From DATFVB01 sp963714035 (GTDB taxonomy: Bacteria; Acidobacteriota; Thermoanaerobaculia; UBA5066; DATFVB01): a stretch of 64,000 nucleotides of DNA. The DNA lies in the NCBI GenBank assembly GCA_963714035.1, contig OY970224.1, positions 1,426,001-1,490,000 on the forward strand, given 5' to 3'. The translations under genes were made by a program, and so were the position numbers. The notes beneath the pieces were generated by a model. The model was given only the letters and a program-made list of their open reading frames with translations. It did not search any database and was not told where the DNA came from. This document shows, one piece after another, positions 52,595-60,671 of the stretch. The stretch's first letter is position 1. Every line of letters begins with the position of its first letter.

Positions 52595-54214
52595 TCAGAT
52601 CGAGACGCTTTCGATGCGTTCGCGCGAGCCGTACTCGAGCATGAAGATCGTCTTGGAAACGTAGACCGCGGTGAACATCGAGGCCGCGAGGCCGACGATC
52701 AGCGTCACCGCGAATCCCTTGACCGGCCCGGTCCCGAACTGGAAGAGGAACAGCGCCGAAACGACCGTCGTGACGTGCGTGTCGACGATGGTCAGGAACG
52801 CCTTCGAGAATCCGTTGTCGATCGCCGTCTTCGGCGTCTTCCCTTCGCGCAGCTCCTCGCGGATGCGCTCGAAGATCAGCACGTTCGAGTCGACGGCCAT
52901 GCCGATCGTCAGGATGAAGCCGGCGATCCCGGGGAGCGTCAGGGTCGCGCCGAACTGCGCGAGGACCCCGAGAAGGATCACGGCGTTCAGGATCAGCGCG
53001 AGCACCGCGTTGAAGCCGGACCGGCGGTAATACACGACCATCGTGACGAAGACGAGCAGAGCGCCGAGAAGGGCGGCGGTGATCCCCTTCTTGATCGAGT
53101 CGAGCCCGAGCGACGGGCCCACCGTCCGCTCCTCGAGATAGACGAGGCCCGCCGGGAGCGCGCCCGAGCGGAGGGTGAGCGCGAGGTCGTTGGCCCGGTC
53201 CGGCGTGAAGCTGCCGCTGATGATCCCCGAGTCGCTGATGCGTCCGTCGATCCGCGGCGCCGACTGGACGCGGTTGTCGAGGACGATCGCGAGCTGCTTT
53301 CCGATGTTCGACCCGGTGATCTTGTCGAACTTCGTCGCGCCTTCCGCCTTCAGGGAGAACGAGACGGCGGGGCGGTTGCTCTGGTCCTGCGAAGGACGCG
53401 CGTTCTTGATGTCGCGGCCCGTGACGGCCGCGACCCTCTGGAGCAGGTAGTAGACCTTCGGCGAGGTCGGGTCCTGTTCCGTCGAGTTCCCCTCCACGAC
53501 CTCCGCGTCGGGGGGCACCTGGCCGCCGGTCCCCGCGAGCAGCGCCGCGCGATCCGAGGAGGGGCCGGCGACGACGAGCTTGAGCTCGAGGAACGCCGTC
53601 GACTTGATGATGTCCTTCACGCGGCGGGGATCGTCGACGCCGGGGAGCTGGACGACGATCCGGTTCTCCCCCTCGCGGGCGATGACGGGCTCCGACACGC
53701 CGAACTGGTCGATCCGGTTCCGGATCGTCTCGACCGCCTGCTGCACGGCCTCTTCCGCGATGCTCTTGCGCGTCGGCGCCCCGAGAGCGAACGCCCACGC
53801 CGTGCCCTGGCGCGAATAGGTCCAGCCCGGGAGAAATCTCTTGACCGCGTCCTGCACCTTGTCGGTGTCGGTATCGGGATTGACGACGGCGCTGAAGGTG
53901 GCGGGTCCCGTGCGGGTGACCGCGCCGAGCTTCAGGGTCTGTTCCTTGTTCTGCTCGCTCAGGTGAGCGATCGCCTCGTCCGCCTCGATCTTGAAGGCGT
54001 CCTCGGTCTGCACCTGCAGGACGAGGTGGATCCCGCCCTTGAGGTCGAGGCCGAGCCGGATTCCGTTTTTCAGGTAATCCTTCACTCCCGGCGTCGTTTC
54101 GCCGGTCACGTCCGTCTTCACCCGGGACACGCCGCTCGCGACGTACGCGGCGACCGAAGCGATGAGAACGGCCAGGATCAGCGCGACCCGGGTCCAGACT
54201 TTCTGATGAGACAC
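52595..54214 (-). CDS. secD: Protein translocase subunit SecD
   Basis: This 539-residue protein has the N-terminal helix, LGLDLKGGIHLVLQV, the periplasmic P1 domain (about residues 55-365) and a six-helix C-terminal region. The latter has GLVYLEERTVGPSLG, GMAVDSNVLIFERIREELR and GPVKGFAVTLIVGLAASMFT. Function and partner are as for SecF. The accessory yajC gene is not adjacent; it lies 1.7 kb upstream on the opposite strand. Confidence 0.95.
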   Translation of the reverse strand: MSHQKVWTRVALILAVLIASVAAYVASGVSRVKTDVTGETTPGVKDYLKNGIRLGLDLKGGIHLVLQVQTEDAFKIEADEAIAHLSEQNKEQTLKLGAVTRTGPATFSAVVNPDTDTDKVQDAVKRFLPGWTYSRQGTAWAFALGAPTRKSIAEEAVQQAVETIRNRIDQFGVSEPVIAREGENRIVVQLPGVDDPRRVKDIIKSTAFLELKLVVAGPSSDRAALLAGTGGQVPPDAEVVEGNSTEQDPTSPKVYYLLQRVAAVTGRDIKNARPSQDQSNRPAVSFSLKAEGATKFDKITGSNIGKQLAIVLDNRVQSAPRIDGRISDSGIISGSFTPDRANDLALTLRSGALPAGLVYLEERTVGPSLGLDSIKKGITAALLGALLVFVTMVVYYRRSGFNAVLALILNAVILLGVLAQFGATLTLPGIAGFILTIGMAVDSNVLIFERIREELREGKTPKTAIDNGFSKAFLTIVDTHVTTVVSALFLFQFGTGPVKGFAVTLIVGLAASMFTAVYVSKTIFMLEYGSRERIESVSI

Positions 54215-54368
54215 GTGGAAACCTCCGCCGACGTTGTCGAAACCGACGGAGTCTAACGAGGGGAAGGTCGGTAGTCAAACGCTCGGCGAATCGCGATCAA
54301 TCCGAATCTCGCCACCTGCTCCCTTTCCATTCCCTGACGACTCCCGGCTCAGGTGGAGAAACCTCAAG

Positions 54369-54495
54369 GCGCGGCCAGACGGGTTGGAAGGCGGGATGCG
54401 GGCGCCCGAGCCGGCGGCCGAGTCGTACCGGGGCGTACGGCGAGTGCCGCCGGTCGGACGCACGCGCCCGCATAACGACCCGTATCGCCGCGCCC
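54369..54495 (+). repeat. Palindromic GTAC-core intergenic repeat
   Basis: The blocks are GCGGCCAGACGGGTTGGAAG, GTACCGGGGCGTAC, and ATAACGACCCGTATCGCCG followed by CGCC. It ends 13 bases before the FHA gene stop codon, in the gap after secD (54215-54508). The rest of the gap shows no gene. Confidence 0.75.
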
Positions 54496-54508
54496 TTATG
54501 CCAGCGGC

Positions 54509-55030
54509 TCAGCCTTTTTGGAAAAAGAGAAACAGGTTGACGGCGCTCGGGCCGAGCGAGAAGAAGTCCCCGGACTTCAGCGGCCGAGCGCAATCGTCCT
54601 CGGTCGCGCCCTCGATGTCCGGCTTCGGGATCTCGTCTCCGTTGACGTACGTGCCGCACGTCGACCGCATGTCGACGATCGCGTAGTTCGGCTCCTGGTG
54701 AGTTCCCTTGCGGCGGATCTTCGCGTGGACGCGCGAGACTTCGACGTTCAGGAACGCCTCGGGCGCCGAGACGCGGAAGCCGCCGACGGCCATTCCGACC
54801 CCGATGAATTCCGGGACCTCGCGGCCGAGCAGCAGCTCGTCGAAATCGAGCTTCACGAGCCCCGCGTTGTAGGGCCCGAGGCCGAGCATGTAGTAGCCGT
54901 CGTCGAGCTTGAGGATCCGCCGCTGGAAACGCTCGGAGATCGTGCGGAGTCCCGCGTCGGCGAACGACGAGACGTCGCGCTGCCTCGACTCGAGCGCCTC
55001 CCGGCAGATGGCGGAGAAGATGTCGTCCAT
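54509..55030 (-). CDS. FHA-domain protein
   Basis: This 173-residue cytoplasmic protein has an N-terminal helical region (residues 1-40) of unknown type. The C-terminal half is a forkhead-associated domain: VSRVHAKIRRKG, then YAIVDMRSTCGTYVNGDEI and PLKSGDFFSLGPS, the phosphothreonine-binding loops. It may read a Ser/Thr-kinase signal; no kinase of that type is in the window. It follows the VIT1-like gene by 20 bases. Confidence 0.85.
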   Translation of the reverse strand: MDDIFSAICREALESRQRDVSSFADAGLRTISERFQRRILKLDDGYYMLGLGPYNAGLVKLDFDELLLGREVPEFIGVGMAVGGFRVSAPEAFLNVEVSRVHAKIRRKGTHQEPNYAIVDMRSTCGTYVNGDEIPKPDIEGATEDDCARPLKSGDFFSLGPSAVNLFLFFQKG

Positions 55031-55050
55031 CGCTCGCTGCCTCCTTCTCC

Positions 55051-55782
55051 CTACAGCTTCGAGATCCCCGTCGCGATCAGGTAGCACACCACGGTCCCGA
55101 GCCCGCCGGCGATCGACATCTCGATCCCGGTCTTCCACCAGGCGCGCTGCGTGAGCCGCGCCTTCGATGCCCCGACTGCAAACAGCACGCCGAGCGTCGC
55201 GGCCACGGAGACCGGGAACGCGGCGCGGCCGTCGATCACCGCGTAGGGAAGGATCGGCACGGCCGCCCCCACGACGTAGGCGAGCGCCATCGCGAGGCCG
55301 CTTCGCGCCGGCGAGGTCGGCGCGCCCTTCGAGAACCCGAGCTCCTCGTGCATCATCACCTTCAGCCAGCGGTCCCGGTCGGACGTGATGCGATCGACGA
55401 CCATCTCCAGGTCTTTTCCGTCGAATCCCTTTTTCCGGTAGATCTCGCGGATCTCCTCGCGCTCCTCGTGCGGCATCTCGACGATCTCGCGCTTCTCGCG
55501 AGCGAGCTCGTGCCGATAGAACTCCCGCTCCGACTTCGAGCCGAGATAGGCGCCGAGACCCATCGACGCGGCGCCCGCGAACATCTCGGCGAGGCCTGCC
55601 AGCAGGATCGTACGGCGGGAGCCGATCGTCGCCGAGACTCCCGCCACGAACGCGAGGACCGCCACGAGACCGTCGGAGGAGCCGAGCACGACGTCCCGGA
55701 GGAAGCTGCCCGCGCCGAGACGATGCCACGCCTCCGGTCGTCCTGTCGGTCTCGGGTGAGCGGCGGGATCCGCCGTCGTCAT
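55051..55782 (-). CDS. VIT1/CCC1-type membrane transporter
   Basis: This 243-residue protein has DVVLGSSDGLVAVLAFVAG in its first helix, as in Fe/Mn exporters of the VIT1/CCC1 family. A cytoplasmic Glu/Arg-rich helical segment (about residues 95-145; HEEREEIREIYRKKG) resembles the metal-binding domain. Three further helices end in GGLGTVVCYLIATG. It may export iron or manganese from the cytosol. It is divergent from yajC. Confidence 0.88.
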   Translation of the reverse strand: MTTADPAAHPRPTGRPEAWHRLGAGSFLRDVVLGSSDGLVAVLAFVAGVSATIGSRRTILLAGLAEMFAGAASMGLGAYLGSKSEREFYRHELAREKREIVEMPHEEREEIREIYRKKGFDGKDLEMVVDRITSDRDRWLKVMMHEELGFSKGAPTSPARSGLAMALAYVVGAAVPILPYAVIDGRAAFPVSVAATLGVLFAVGASKARLTQRAWWKTGIEMSIAGGLGTVVCYLIATGISKL

Positions 55783-55887
55783 TGCGAGCAGTCTGCGCCG
55801 ATCGCCCGCGAAAATCAAAGAGAAAAACGCCGAGGGCCGCGACGGGGCCGTCTTCGCGCGCGATTGACAGCCCGCCGCGCTTCCGCG

Positions 55888-56238
55888 ATGATCCGCCGCG
55901 TGACGCCACTGACGCTCCTCGCCGCCGCCGCCGCGCCCCAGCAGCCGAACGCGATCCTCTCGTTCCTTCCGATGATCCTGATCTTCGGAATCTTCTACTT
56001 CATCCTGATCGCGCCGATGCGCAAGCGTCAGAAGAAGACCCAGTCGATGCTCGCGCAGCTGAAGAAGGGCGACGCGGTGATCACCAACGGCGGGATCTAC
56101 GGCCGCATCGCGGCGATCGACGACTCGAACAATACGGTCATCCTCCAGGTCGCCGATCAGGTGAAGATCAAGATCGCGCGAAGCGCGCTCGCGGGGCTGC
56201 AGGGCACGCCGGTCGAAACCAACATCGAACCGAAGTAG
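55888..56238 (+). CDS. yajC: Preprotein translocase subunit YajC
   Basis: This 116-residue protein has one helix (FLPMILIFGIFYFILIAPMR) and the YajC cytoplasmic domain: RKRQKKTQSMLAQLKKGDAV, ITNGGIYGRI, VKIKIARSAL. There is no ribosome site at the ATG. TTGACA at 55863, with GATGAT 17 bases later, would put the transcript start near 55898, so a leaderless GTG start at 55900 is possible. Confidence 0.92.
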   Translation: MIRRVTPLTLLAAAAAPQQPNAILSFLPMILIFGIFYFILIAPMRKRQKKTQSMLAQLKKGDAVITNGGIYGRIAAIDDSNNTVILQVADQVKIKIARSALAGLQGTPVETNIEPK

Positions 56239-56354
56239 GCGCGGCCAGACATCGAGCGAATGCCGTCGCACTGGCGTGCTCGGCGATCGGCGCGCTTGGC
56301 ACCGTCGTGCCAGCCGCTCCGCGGCCGATCCGGCGTTCGGGCGCCGGATGGCGC

Positions 56355-56490
56355 TGGATATCCGGGCGCGTGCCGCCCGCGCCGCCCTGCGACGTACCGG
56401 CCCGGTACGCCTCGGGACGTCGTGGGCGCCCCGTATCCCGTCTCGCTCGCGTCTCGCCGCGTTTCGTTGGGTCATTTCCGAGTCGCCACG
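56355..56490 (-). repeat. Palindromic GTAC-core repeat, minus orientation
   Basis: The minus strand reads GAAACGCGGCGAGACGCGAG, CGAGACGGGATACGG, GAGGCGTACCGGGCCGGTAC and GCACGCGCCCGGAT, matching the copy at 49896-50027. The part from 56239 to 56354 has no gene I can support. Confidence 0.65.
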
Positions 56491-56527
56491 CCGCCCCGAG
56501 AGTCATCTCCTTAAAACGATCGTTGCG

Positions 56528-56654
56528 GCGCGGTCAGACGGGTTGGAAGACGCGCGCGGGCGCCCCGGCCGGCGGCCGAGGCGTACCGGGGAGTACGTTG
56601 AGCGCCGCCGGCGGGGCGAACGTGTCCCGTATAACGACCCGTATCACCGCGCCA
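56528..56654 (+). repeat. Palindromic GTAC-core repeat, plus orientation
   Basis: The blocks GCGGTCAGACGGGTTGGAAG, GGCGTACCGGGGAGTACGTT and CCCGTATAACGACCCGTATC then ACCGCGCC match the copies at 54369 and 62761. It ends 16 bases before the DUF421 gene. Confidence 0.78.
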
Positions 56655-56670
56655 GCGCTATGCTCACCTG

Positions 56671-57189
56671 ATGTGGCACCTGGGAACGCCCTGGCTCGAG
56701 ATCCTCGCCCGCTGCGCCATCGTCTATGCCGCGGTCCTGATCGGCTTCCGCCTGTCCGGCAAGCGCGAGATCGGCCAGATGACGCCCTTCGACCTCGTGC
56801 TGATCCTGCTGATCGCCAACGCGGTGCAGAACGCGATGATCGGAAACGACAACTCGCTCTCGGGCGGGCTCATCGCGGCCGGAGCGCTCATCGTCCTCAA
56901 CTTCACCGTCGGCCGTGCGGCGCGCCGCTGGCTCCGCTTCGGGCGACTGTTGAAAGGCCACGCGGCGGTGCTGATCAACCGGGGAATCGTCATCGAGGAG
57001 CACCTTCGCCAGGAGGGGATCGCGCAGGACGAGCTGATGACGGCCCTGCGAGAGCACGGCGTCGCCTCGCTCGAGGACGTCCGGCTGGCGGTGCTCGAGG
57101 TGGACGGTTCGATCTCGGTCCTGAAGAACGACGACCTCGTCCCGGCGCGCGACAAAACGCACCGCCGGTTCCGGTACCTGAAGCACTGA
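56671..57189 (+). CDS. DUF421 (YetF-like) membrane protein
   Basis: This 172-residue protein has three N-terminal helices (about residues 8-85) with the family sequence RLSGKREIGQMTPFDLVLIL and LIANAVQNAMIG. A cytoplasmic domain follows: GRLLKGHAAVLINRGIV, DELMTALREHGVASLEDVRL and AVLEVDGSISVLK. Function is unknown; the soluble part is a small alpha/beta fold. It is a monocistronic gene between repeats. Confidence 0.88.
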   Translation: MWHLGTPWLEILARCAIVYAAVLIGFRLSGKREIGQMTPFDLVLILLIANAVQNAMIGNDNSLSGGLIAAGALIVLNFTVGRAARRWLRFGRLLKGHAAVLINRGIVIEEHLRQEGIAQDELMTALREHGVASLEDVRLAVLEVDGSISVLKNDDLVPARDKTHRRFRYLKH

Positions 57190-57212
57190 GTGTCCCGTCC
57201 CGGGACGGACAC
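57190..57212. repeat. Near-palindrome resembling fused MITE ends
   Basis: TGTCCCGTCC followed by CGGGACGGACA looks like the two termini of the 24680-24950 element joined without interior. It lies directly at the DUF421 stop and may serve as a terminator hairpin for the convergent genes. Confidence 0.45.
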
Positions 57213-57227
57213 CAGCCCGGCGCCGCG

Positions 57228-59897
57228 CTACTGGTAGGGCAGGCGCCGGGCCAGGTAATAGCTCGAATCGTTCGTCGTGTTGTCCGTGACCGCGTCGAAG
57301 ACGAGAGCCTCCCCGCCGATCACCTCGACTCGGGCCGACCCTCCCGGCGGGAGGACCGCGCCGCCGAGGAAATCCGAGAGCGAGAGCTGCTCGAACTCTC
57401 CGGCCGGGATCGATTTCGTCAGGAGCGGCTGGCCCCCCTGGAAGAAGCCGTTGCGGTCGGAGAGCGTGATCGCGAGGACCGTCGCGGCGAACGTCCGGAC
57501 GCCGACGTTGATCCGCTGCTTCGAGAGATCGTCCGGAATCAGCAGGTCGGCGTGATCCCCCGCCTTCAGGACGTCGGAAACGGCGGCGGTCTCCTCGGCG
57601 AGGCCGAGCGTTCCTCCCGCGCCGAGGTCGTTGAACACGCGCGCCAGGACGAGCGGGGGCGGCCCCGTCTTCGACACGACGTCGAGCGTGCCGAGACCGG
57701 TCTGACCCATCGCCGGCAGGAGGTCCCCGTAGGAAACCGTCTGGCCGGGAGCGAGCGCGTACGGAAGCGAGGGGTCCCCGCTCGACGCCGCCCTGCCCGT
57801 GGGGTGGTAGACGAGAGCTCCGGAAACGGGAACGGCCGAGGCGTTGTGCATCTGGAGCGCGGTGCGGAAGTTCGCTCCGTGCGCTCCGGCCAGCGAACCG
57901 ACCGAGGGGACGTATTCGACGGCGCCGTCGGCGGAGGGCGCCAGCGCGAGGATCCGGGCGGCCTGATAGCTCGTGTCGTTCGTCCGGTTGTCGACGGCGA
58001 CGCCGTACAGGAACGCCCGGCCCGCGGTCACGGTGATCGTCAGGCTCTCGTTGCCCGCGAACGCGACTCCCGGAACGAAGGTCGCCGCGCTCTCCTGGTC
58101 CAGGAGGGTCGCCGGAAACGAGCGCGTGCGCGTCGAGACGACCTTGCCGCCGGAATTCCGGACGGCGATCGAGAGCGTCGCGCCCCCGTCGAGGGGCCGC
58201 ACCCCGAGATTGAAGCGCTGGGCCGCGAAGTCGATGGGCGCGAGGAGAACCGCCGTGTCGCCCGCCGAGAGGGCCGCCGACTCCTTCTCCGCCGCTTCCG
58301 AGAAACCCGACGTTCCGGCGGCTCCGCCGTCGGCGAAGATCCGGGCGGCCGCGACCGGCGGTTGCCCGGACGAAGGAACGATCTCGACGCTGCCCAGCCC
58401 CTCGGCGCCGAAGGCAGCGAGGAGATCGTCGAAGGTCGACGTCGCTCCATAATTCAGCGCGTAGCCGATCGACTTTCCGTCGGCGGCATTTCCCGGCGCG
58501 TGGAAGACGAGCGATCCGCTCGACCCGGAGAGTCCGCCGTTGTGGATCTGGAGCGAAGTCCGGAAGCTCGCGCCGGCGGCCCCCTGGATCGACCCCACGC
58601 CGGAGAGGAACAGGGAGCTACCGATCGGTGAGGAAGTCGCCCCGAAGAATCCGAACGTGCCGAGCGACGAGACGGGAGCGACGATCTCCGAGTGCCGCGT
58701 GTCCACGCGCGAGCCCGGCACCGCCTGCCAGGTCGAGCCGGCCAGCCGATAGAGCCGAAGGGTCTCCTCCCGCACGCCCGCGGGAAGGAGCGACGGGTCG
58801 TACTTGATCCGGAGGATCGCCGTCCTGGAAAAGGCGATCGCCGGCGTGAAGGCGTAGATCGAGTCGAAATCGAGGTTCGCCGCGCCCGCGCCGGCCGGAA
58901 GCGAGTACACCGCCCCCACGTGCGTCGGCCGGTCCGCCGGGAGGGCCTGCGGCGGAAGCTCGAGGGCCGCCCATCCTCCGAGCAGCCACGCGACTCCCCC
59001 GGCGGCAGGCAGGACAGCGTCGTCCTCGACGTCGCCGGGCGGAATCAACGCGGCGAGGAACGCGTCCCGCACGTCGTTTCCGAGGACGCCCGCCAGGATC
59101 TTGCGGAACTGGAAGACCGACGTCTTCGGCGGAACCCCCTGGTCGATCGCTCCTTTGCCGGCGTGGTACAGGGCGTCGAGCTGCTGCATCGCCGCCGGCA
59201 GGTCGGAATACGAGAAGCCGGCATCCCGGCAGAGAGCCCACGGCAGGCGGCCCTGGTTGATCGGGTACAGGAAATCGTCGCAGGGGTCGGTGATCGGCGG
59301 CCCGCCGGCGTCTCCCGACACGAAGTACGACGCGGCCTTGGCGAAATCCTCGTATGAAAAGTAATGCCGGTCGAAGAAGATCGGATGCGTGTACTCGTGC
59401 ACCGTCAGGAGATGGTAGGAAACCTGCGACACGTTCTCGGCCGTGAACGGCTCGAAGAAGTCGGGGCGGTTGGCGTACCAGAAGCATCCGTACGCCGTCG
59501 AGAGCCCGCTCGAAGAAGGATACGTGCTCGAGTCGCCGGTGAGCCCCGCGTGATAGCTCCCGCACCACGTGTCGTTGGCGATGTGGAGATCGACGGGCTC
59601 CAGCGACGGCAGGATGCCGAGGCCGAAGAACTGGATCGTCTTCTGCGCGGCCTGGGCGAATCCGGAGTGGAAAGCGGCGATGACGTTCGGATCCACGGGA
59701 CACGGGCTCGGACAGAGGATCCGGAAGGTGTCGCCGGGGTTCCGGTAGGCGACGTACTGGGCGGCGGGAGACGTGTGGCCGAACCAGTCTCCCTTGATCG
59801 TCACGATCGTCGAGGACACCGGCGGATAGGACGCCCCGCTCGCGACCGCGGCCAGAACGAGCAGGATGGGCGCGAAGGAGCCGGCGAGCCGCTTCAC
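57228..59897 (-). CDS. Large secreted protein with HEYTH motif and duplicated beta domain
   Basis: This 889-residue protein has a signal peptide (residues 1-22). Residues 25-330 form a Cys-containing globular domain with LLTVHEYTHPIFFDRHYFSY, an HExxH zinc motif at 167-171, as in gluzincin-type peptidases; the downstream Glu ligand is not certain. Residues about 450-660 and 660-889 are two copies of one domain, each starting VGSIQGAAGASFRTSLQIHN or VGSLAGAHGANFRTALQMHN and ending near NDTSYQAARIL or NDSSYYLARRL. It is a candidate extracellular protease or adhesin. I do not recognise the repeat domain. Confidence 0.8.
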   Translation of the reverse strand: MKRLAGSFAPILLVLAAVASGASYPPVSSTIVTIKGDWFGHTSPAAQYVAYRNPGDTFRILCPSPCPVDPNVIAAFHSGFAQAAQKTIQFFGLGILPSLEPVDLHIANDTWCGSYHAGLTGDSSTYPSSSGLSTAYGCFWYANRPDFFEPFTAENVSQVSYHLLTVHEYTHPIFFDRHYFSYEDFAKAASYFVSGDAGGPPITDPCDDFLYPINQGRLPWALCRDAGFSYSDLPAAMQQLDALYHAGKGAIDQGVPPKTSVFQFRKILAGVLGNDVRDAFLAALIPPGDVEDDAVLPAAGGVAWLLGGWAALELPPQALPADRPTHVGAVYSLPAGAGAANLDFDSIYAFTPAIAFSRTAILRIKYDPSLLPAGVREETLRLYRLAGSTWQAVPGSRVDTRHSEIVAPVSSLGTFGFFGATSSPIGSSLFLSGVGSIQGAAGASFRTSLQIHNGGLSGSSGSLVFHAPGNAADGKSIGYALNYGATSTFDDLLAAFGAEGLGSVEIVPSSGQPPVAAARIFADGGAAGTSGFSEAAEKESAALSAGDTAVLLAPIDFAAQRFNLGVRPLDGGATLSIAVRNSGGKVVSTRTRSFPATLLDQESAATFVPGVAFAGNESLTITVTAGRAFLYGVAVDNRTNDTSYQAARILALAPSADGAVEYVPSVGSLAGAHGANFRTALQMHNASAVPVSGALVYHPTGRAASSGDPSLPYALAPGQTVSYGDLLPAMGQTGLGTLDVVSKTGPPPLVLARVFNDLGAGGTLGLAEETAAVSDVLKAGDHADLLIPDDLSKQRINVGVRTFAATVLAITLSDRNGFFQGGQPLLTKSIPAGEFEQLSLSDFLGGAVLPPGGSARVEVIGGEALVFDAVTDNTTNDSSYYLARRLPYQ

Positions 59898-59949
59898 GAG
59901 GCCATTGTAACGGGGGGAAGCCTGCCGGGCGCTGTCCTTCCGGACGGGT

Positions 59950-60563
59950 TCAGCGCGCGAGGACTTCCGGCCTTCCGATCCGGAAGACGCGCCCGTCGCG
60001 CACCATTCCGAGGCCGTTCATCCCCAGAATCAGATCGAGGGCCTCGTGCCCCGGAACGGGGGTAGCGATAGCGGCGTTCGGAGCGCCGCAGGGTCAGCGG
60101 CCAGGCGACGTGGCGAAGGCGATGCGGCTGCGATCGTCGAGCCGCGGCAACACCGCCGATGGCCCTGCGCCGCCCGAACCCGAAGGGCGCCGGCGCATTG
60201 CGAACGATCTCGGCGTCGCGCCCCGGGCCCGATGCACAACGGCATCTGCTCCTGGCGCGCGACATTGAGCTCCTTCGCAAGCCGCGGGCGCGCCGCTAGC
60301 GTTACTCCCGTTCCGGGGCACTTATCCCACGGGACGCCCTTCAACCGCACCGTCACGTTTCCCTGGATACCGGGATCGACGACGACGTTCGTCTTCGCGA
60401 TCTCCGCGAAGGAGCGGCAGACGTCCACGAGATCGGCATCCTTCAGGTCGAGCGAGATCGGTTCGCCGCGAAAGCGCCGCTCGCTCTCGCCGAGGACGAC
60501 GACCGTTCCGGGGGAAGTCGGCGCTGGCTTCGACGCGACGAGGAAAAGGATCAAGGAGAGCAC
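59950..60563 (-). pseudogene. Small secretin N-domain (STN-like) gene split by a MITE
   Basis: Before the insertion, a GTG start gives a signal-like leader (LSLILFLVASKPAP), then RGEPISLDLKDADLVDVCRS and NVTVRLKGVPWDK. This is very close to the PilQ N0 domain (GEPISLDLKDADIKDVFRTI, VPWDQALELIL). After the insertion, the same frame type resumes with EALDLILGMNGLGM and ends VFRIGRPEVLAR-stop. Removing 60047-60320 and one flank restores a ~115-residue protein. The intact gene would be a stand-alone secretin N-domain, so its role was probably regulatory or is already lost. Confidence 0.8.
60047..60320. mobile_element. MITE-like element, copy 2 (274 bp) inside a secretin-domain gene
   Basis: The terminal inverted repeats are TGCCCCGGAACGGGGGTAGC (left) and the matching GTTACTCCCGTTCCGGGGCA (right), pairing over about 30 bases into GCTAGCGGCG. 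The flanks CTCG and CTTA are similar but not identical. The interior shares blocks with the 24680-24950 element (GGGTTCGGGCGGCGC, GCGCCCGCGGCTTGCG, GCGGCGCTCCGAACG). It encodes no protein. Confidence 0.82.
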
Positions 60564-60671
60564 GCGGTCAAAATACGCCCGGCGCCTCGGACCTCCAGAG
60601 ATCGTCGGTTCGCCACTCGCAACTCGCCACTCGCAGCGGATACCGGAATAGAATTCGAGCGGAGGCCATCG

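Noticed and set aside
55776..55800. VIT1 start codon inside a dispersed GTCATTGCGAGC repeat
   Set aside because: Only about ten bases match the common repeat, which is not enough to support it.
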